64,000 nt of DNA from Pedococcus sp. 5OH_020 (GTDB lineage: Bacteria; Actinomycetota; Actinomycetes; Actinomycetales; Dermatophilaceae), in contig NZ_JAPYZV010000001.1 in NCBI RefSeq assembly GCF_027812955.1, positions 361,769 through 425,768 on the forward strand, given 5' to 3'. Below are positions 61,888 through 64,000 of the stretch, in pieces. Position 1 is the stretch's first letter, and each line of letters opens with the position of its first letter. Under the pieces are notes generated by a model. That model ran no database searches, had not been told where the DNA came from, and was given only the letters and a program-made list of their open reading frames with translations. The position numbers were made by a program, and so were the translations under genes.

Positions 61888-62739
61888 TCAGATGCTCGCG
61901 ACGACCGCGGCCAGGAGGCGTCCGCATCGTTGCGCCGCGGCCCGGCCGGCCTCGAGGACCTCTTCATGGGACAGCGGCTGGTCGCTGATCCCTGCGGCGA
62001 GGTTCGTCACCAAGGAGATCCCGAGCACCTCCAGGCCGGACTGCCGGGCGGCGATCGCCTCCAGGGTCGTGGACATGCCGACGAGGTCGCCTCCCAATGC
62101 CTTCGCCATCCGCACCTCGGCGGGCGTCTCGTAGTGCGGCCCCCGGAACTGGACGTAGACGCCCTCGTCGAGGTCGGGGTCGACACCTCGCGCGAGGTCG
62201 CGCAGCCGCGGGGAGTAGAGGTCGGTGAGGTCCACGAAGTGCGCGCCCTCTACGGGCGAGGTGGCGGTGAGGTTGATGTGGTCCCGGATGAGGACCGGGG
62301 TGCCGGGACCCCAGGCCGGGTTCAGGCCGCCGCAGCCGTTCGTGAGCACGATCGTGCGGCAGCCGGCAGCAGCGGCGGTCCGCACCGCGTGGACCACCGA
62401 CCGCACGCCCTTGCCCTCGTAGAAGTGGGTGCGCGTACCGAAGACCAGCGCCCGACGTCCGGTGTCGGCGATGGCCACCGAGCGCATCGTGCCCGAGTGC
62501 CCGGCGACCGTCACCCTGGCGAAGCCCGGGACGTCGGCGTTGTCCACGGTGGCCAGCGTCTGCCCGACGAGGTCACCGGTCTGGCCCCAGCCCGAGCCGA
62601 GGACCAGCGCGACGTCGTGCCGCTGCGCGCCGGTGTGCTCGGCGATGGCCTGGGCCGCCGCAGCCGCCACCTCGAAGGGGTCGGTCGCCGGGTCTGCCAG
62701 ATCTGGGTGGCCCGTGGAAGGGCGGCTCTGCGCGGTCAC
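61888..62739 (-). CDS. purine-nucleoside phosphorylase (trimeric type)
   Basis: 283-residue trimeric-class PNP cleaving (deoxy)inosine and (deoxy)guanosine with phosphate. ALVLGSGWG near residue 45 and HSGTMRS near 82 bind phosphate; FGTRTHFYEGKG near 98, QFRGPHYETPAE near 195 and SLVTNLAAG near 245 (with the base-recognising Asn) are typical of the 6-oxopurine-specific family. The GTG at 62739 lies six bases after a TACTCT box, which excludes a longer N-terminus. First gene of the PNP-phosphomutase pair. Confidence 0.94.
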   Translation of the reverse strand: MTAQSRPSTGHPDLADPATDPFEVAAAAAQAIAEHTGAQRHDVALVLGSGWGQTGDLVGQTLATVDNADVPGFARVTVAGHSGTMRSVAIADTGRRALVFGTRTHFYEGKGVRSVVHAVRTAAAAGCRTIVLTNGCGGLNPAWGPGTPVLIRDHINLTATSPVEGAHFVDLTDLYSPRLRDLARGVDPDLDEGVYVQFRGPHYETPAEVRMAKALGGDLVGMSTTLEAIAARQSGLEVLGISLVTNLAAGISDQPLSHEEVLEAGRAAAQRCGRLLAAVVASI

Positions 62740-62745
62740 GTCCGA

Positions 62746-62751
62746 AGAGTA
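62746..62751 (-). promoter_or_regulatory. -10 box of a leaderless promoter (PNP)
   Basis: TACTCT on the minus strand, six bases before the GTG at 62739. Confidence 0.5.
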
Positions 62752-62770
62752 CCGACGTGGGAAGCGGCCA

Positions 62771-63862
62771 CTAGGCCTCCTCGCGCGCCACGGCGAGGGC
62801 CGGCTCACCGACCGGGGTGACGGTCACTCGCTGGCCGGGGGAGAAGTCCGCCACAGCACGGCTGGGGACCTGGACGAAGACCTTGGGTCCGCCGGTCACC
62901 TGGGCGACGACCCGGGCGTGCGCACCGAGGAAGCTCACGCTGAGCACCTCCGCGCCGCCGGCGGCGTCCGGGCGGACCGCAAGATGCTCTGGGCGGACCA
63001 GCACCGTGACCGCCCCGGAGGTCGCGGACCCGCTGAGCAGCGGCACGTCGGCGTCCATCACAGCAGCCGCGTGGCCGTGCGCGTGACCCGGCAGCCGGTT
63101 CGTCACGCCGACGAAGTCCGCGACGAAGTCGTTGACCGGACGCGAGTACAGCTCCTGGGGGGCGGCGATCTGCTCCAGCCGGCCACTGCGCATCACGCCG
63201 ACGCGGTCTGCCACGGCGAGGGCCTCCTCCTGGTCGTGCGTCACGAACAGGGTCGTCGTGCCGACCTCGAGCTGGATGCGGCGGATCTCGTCACGCAGCT
63301 GGACCCGCACCTTCGCGTCGAGCGCCGAGAGAGGCTCGTCGAGCAGCAGGACCTGCGGCTCGATCGCGAGGGCGCGGGCGAGGGCGACCCGCTGCTGCTG
63401 CCCACCCGAGAGCTGGTGCGCGAACCGGTCAGCCTGGCTCGACAGCCCCACCAGGTCGAGCATCGCTGCGGCCCTGGCGCGCCGCCGTTCGCCCGGCTGC
63501 CGGCGGAGCTGCAGGCCGAACTCCACGTTCTGACGCGCCGTCATGTGCGGGAAGAGGCTGTAGGCCTGGAACACCATGCCGAGGTCCCGCCGGTTGGTCG
63601 GCACCCTGGTCAGGTCCTTGCCGTCCACCTCGATGCGTCCCCCGTCGGGGTCCTCCAGCCCCGCGAGGCAGCGCAGCGCCGTGGTCTTGCCGCATCCCGA
63701 CGGGCCCAGCAGGGCCACGAGCTCACCGGGCGCCAGTCGCAGCGTCAGGTCGTCGAGGGCGCGGACCGGACCGTAGGACCGCCGCAGGCCGGTCAGCTCC
63801 ACCGCGACGCCGCGCTGGCCGCCGGAGGTGGTGGGTGCGTAGGTCGTGGGGGCGGTGGTCAT
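62771..63862 (-). CDS. ABC importer ATP-binding protein (PotA/FbpC type)
   Basis: 363-residue ATPase. Walker A GPSGCGKT near residue 53, Q-loop VFQAYSLFP, signature QLSGGQQQRVAL near 151, Walker B VLLLDEPLSALD near 170, H-loop FVTHDQEEAL. The C-terminal 110 residues are a TOBE domain, as in importers for polyamines, ferric iron, thiamine, sulfate or 2-aminoethylphosphonate. The N-terminal 18 residues are a Thr-rich tail. It overlaps the upstream permease stop (ATGA). The substrate cannot be told from this gene alone. Confidence 0.92.
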   Translation of the reverse strand: MTTAPTTYAPTTSGGQRGVAVELTGLRRSYGPVRALDDLTLRLAPGELVALLGPSGCGKTTALRCLAGLEDPDGGRIEVDGKDLTRVPTNRRDLGMVFQAYSLFPHMTARQNVEFGLQLRRQPGERRRARAAAMLDLVGLSSQADRFAHQLSGGQQQRVALARALAIEPQVLLLDEPLSALDAKVRVQLRDEIRRIQLEVGTTTLFVTHDQEEALAVADRVGVMRSGRLEQIAAPQELYSRPVNDFVADFVGVTNRLPGHAHGHAAAVMDADVPLLSGSATSGAVTVLVRPEHLAVRPDAAGGAEVLSVSFLGAHARVVAQVTGGPKVFVQVPSRAVADFSPGQRVTVTPVGEPALAVAREEA

Positions 63863-64000
63863 GTCGGCTCCTGACGGTGACGGCGCAGCCGGCTCAGCGG
63901 CGAGACGGTGTCCCGCTGCCCACCGACGAAGGACATCGCGAAAAGGATCGCGATGGCGAACAGCAGGGCGGCCAGCCCGACCGCCACGGAGATCTGGGCA
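63859..64000 (-). CDS. ABC importer permease, C-terminal end (cut by window edge)
   Basis: Last 46 residues of a membrane protein read from the right edge: AQISVAVGLAALLFAIAILF, then AMSFVGGQRD and a basic tail ending RHRQEPT. One hydrophobic helix and a positive cytosolic end fit the last helix of an ABC permease. The stop overlaps the ATPase start as ATGA. The rest lies beyond the window. Confidence 0.8.
   Translation of the reverse strand, partial: AQISVAVGLAALLFAIAILFAMSFVGGQRDTVSPLSRLRRHRQEPT

Overview
The window is dense, very GC-rich DNA (codon third positions almost all G or C) from an actinobacterium. A monomeric isocitrate dehydrogenase, an actinobacterial sdhCDAB operon, Tat-dependent lipoproteins, GTG/TTG starts and many leaderless promoters point to Actinomycetota. 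A Micrococcales, Intrasporangiaceae-like host is my guess from gene content, not something the sequence proves. I see no tRNA, rRNA, CRISPR array, insertion sequence or prophage; this looks like core chromosome with short accessory patches.

Layout. 1-4119: partial malate dehydrogenase, a Nudix hydrolase, isocitrate dehydrogenase and an AqpZ-type water channel. 4120-7896: an unusual patch with a Tat-signal small protein, two PqqD-like proteins, an HprK-like P-loop protein and a Wzz/BY-kinase. 7903-10301: an S10 peptidase and exonuclease III. 10407-21112: a divergent galactoside-use locus (GH42 beta-galactosidase, DeoR regulator, galT, galK on the minus strand; sugar-binding lipoprotein, two permeases, GH36 alpha-galactosidase on the plus strand). 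21126-28591: trpS, a 2H phosphoesterase, a YihY protein, a D-Ala-D-Ala carboxypeptidase and succinate dehydrogenase. 28760-37239: a decayed glycosyltransferase, manC, an ABC exporter with its regulator, a methylmalonyl-CoA mutase large chain, a PaaX regulator and an M20 peptidase. 37309-48289: nucleoside import and salvage. 48338-55831: the RDD/SpoIIM/DUF58/MoxR/DUF4350/DUF4129 membrane locus. 55936-62739: nucleoside and deoxyribose breakdown. 62771-64000: start of another ABC importer.

How the genes work together. Two separated blocks form one nucleoside economy. A BMP-type importer brings nucleosides in; cytidine deaminase, thymidine phosphorylase, adenosine deaminase and purine nucleoside phosphorylase release bases and (deoxy)ribose 1-phosphate; a phosphohexomutase-family enzyme next to PNP probably moves the phosphate to C5; DeoC splits deoxyribose 5-phosphate; an aldehyde dehydrogenase pair removes the acetaldehyde. 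The galactoside locus imports a galactoside, hydrolyses it inside the cell, and feeds galactose to GalK/GalT; its ABC ATPase and GalE are not in the window.

The most striking features are not single genes. (1) Five arrays of short tandem repeats (12, 15, 14, 21 and 13-14 bp units, unrelated in sequence) each begin at, within, or a few bases from a gene's stop codon; a sixth lies in frame near the 3' end of a gene. (2) At least seventeen genes have a TAnnnT-like -10 box six to eight bases before the start codon, so their transcripts are probably leaderless. (3) The HprK-like/PqqD/PqqD operon opposite a BY-kinase may be an undescribed surface-polymer or peptide-modification module. (4) A glycosyltransferase 5' fragment with a one-base deletion survives between sdhC and manC.
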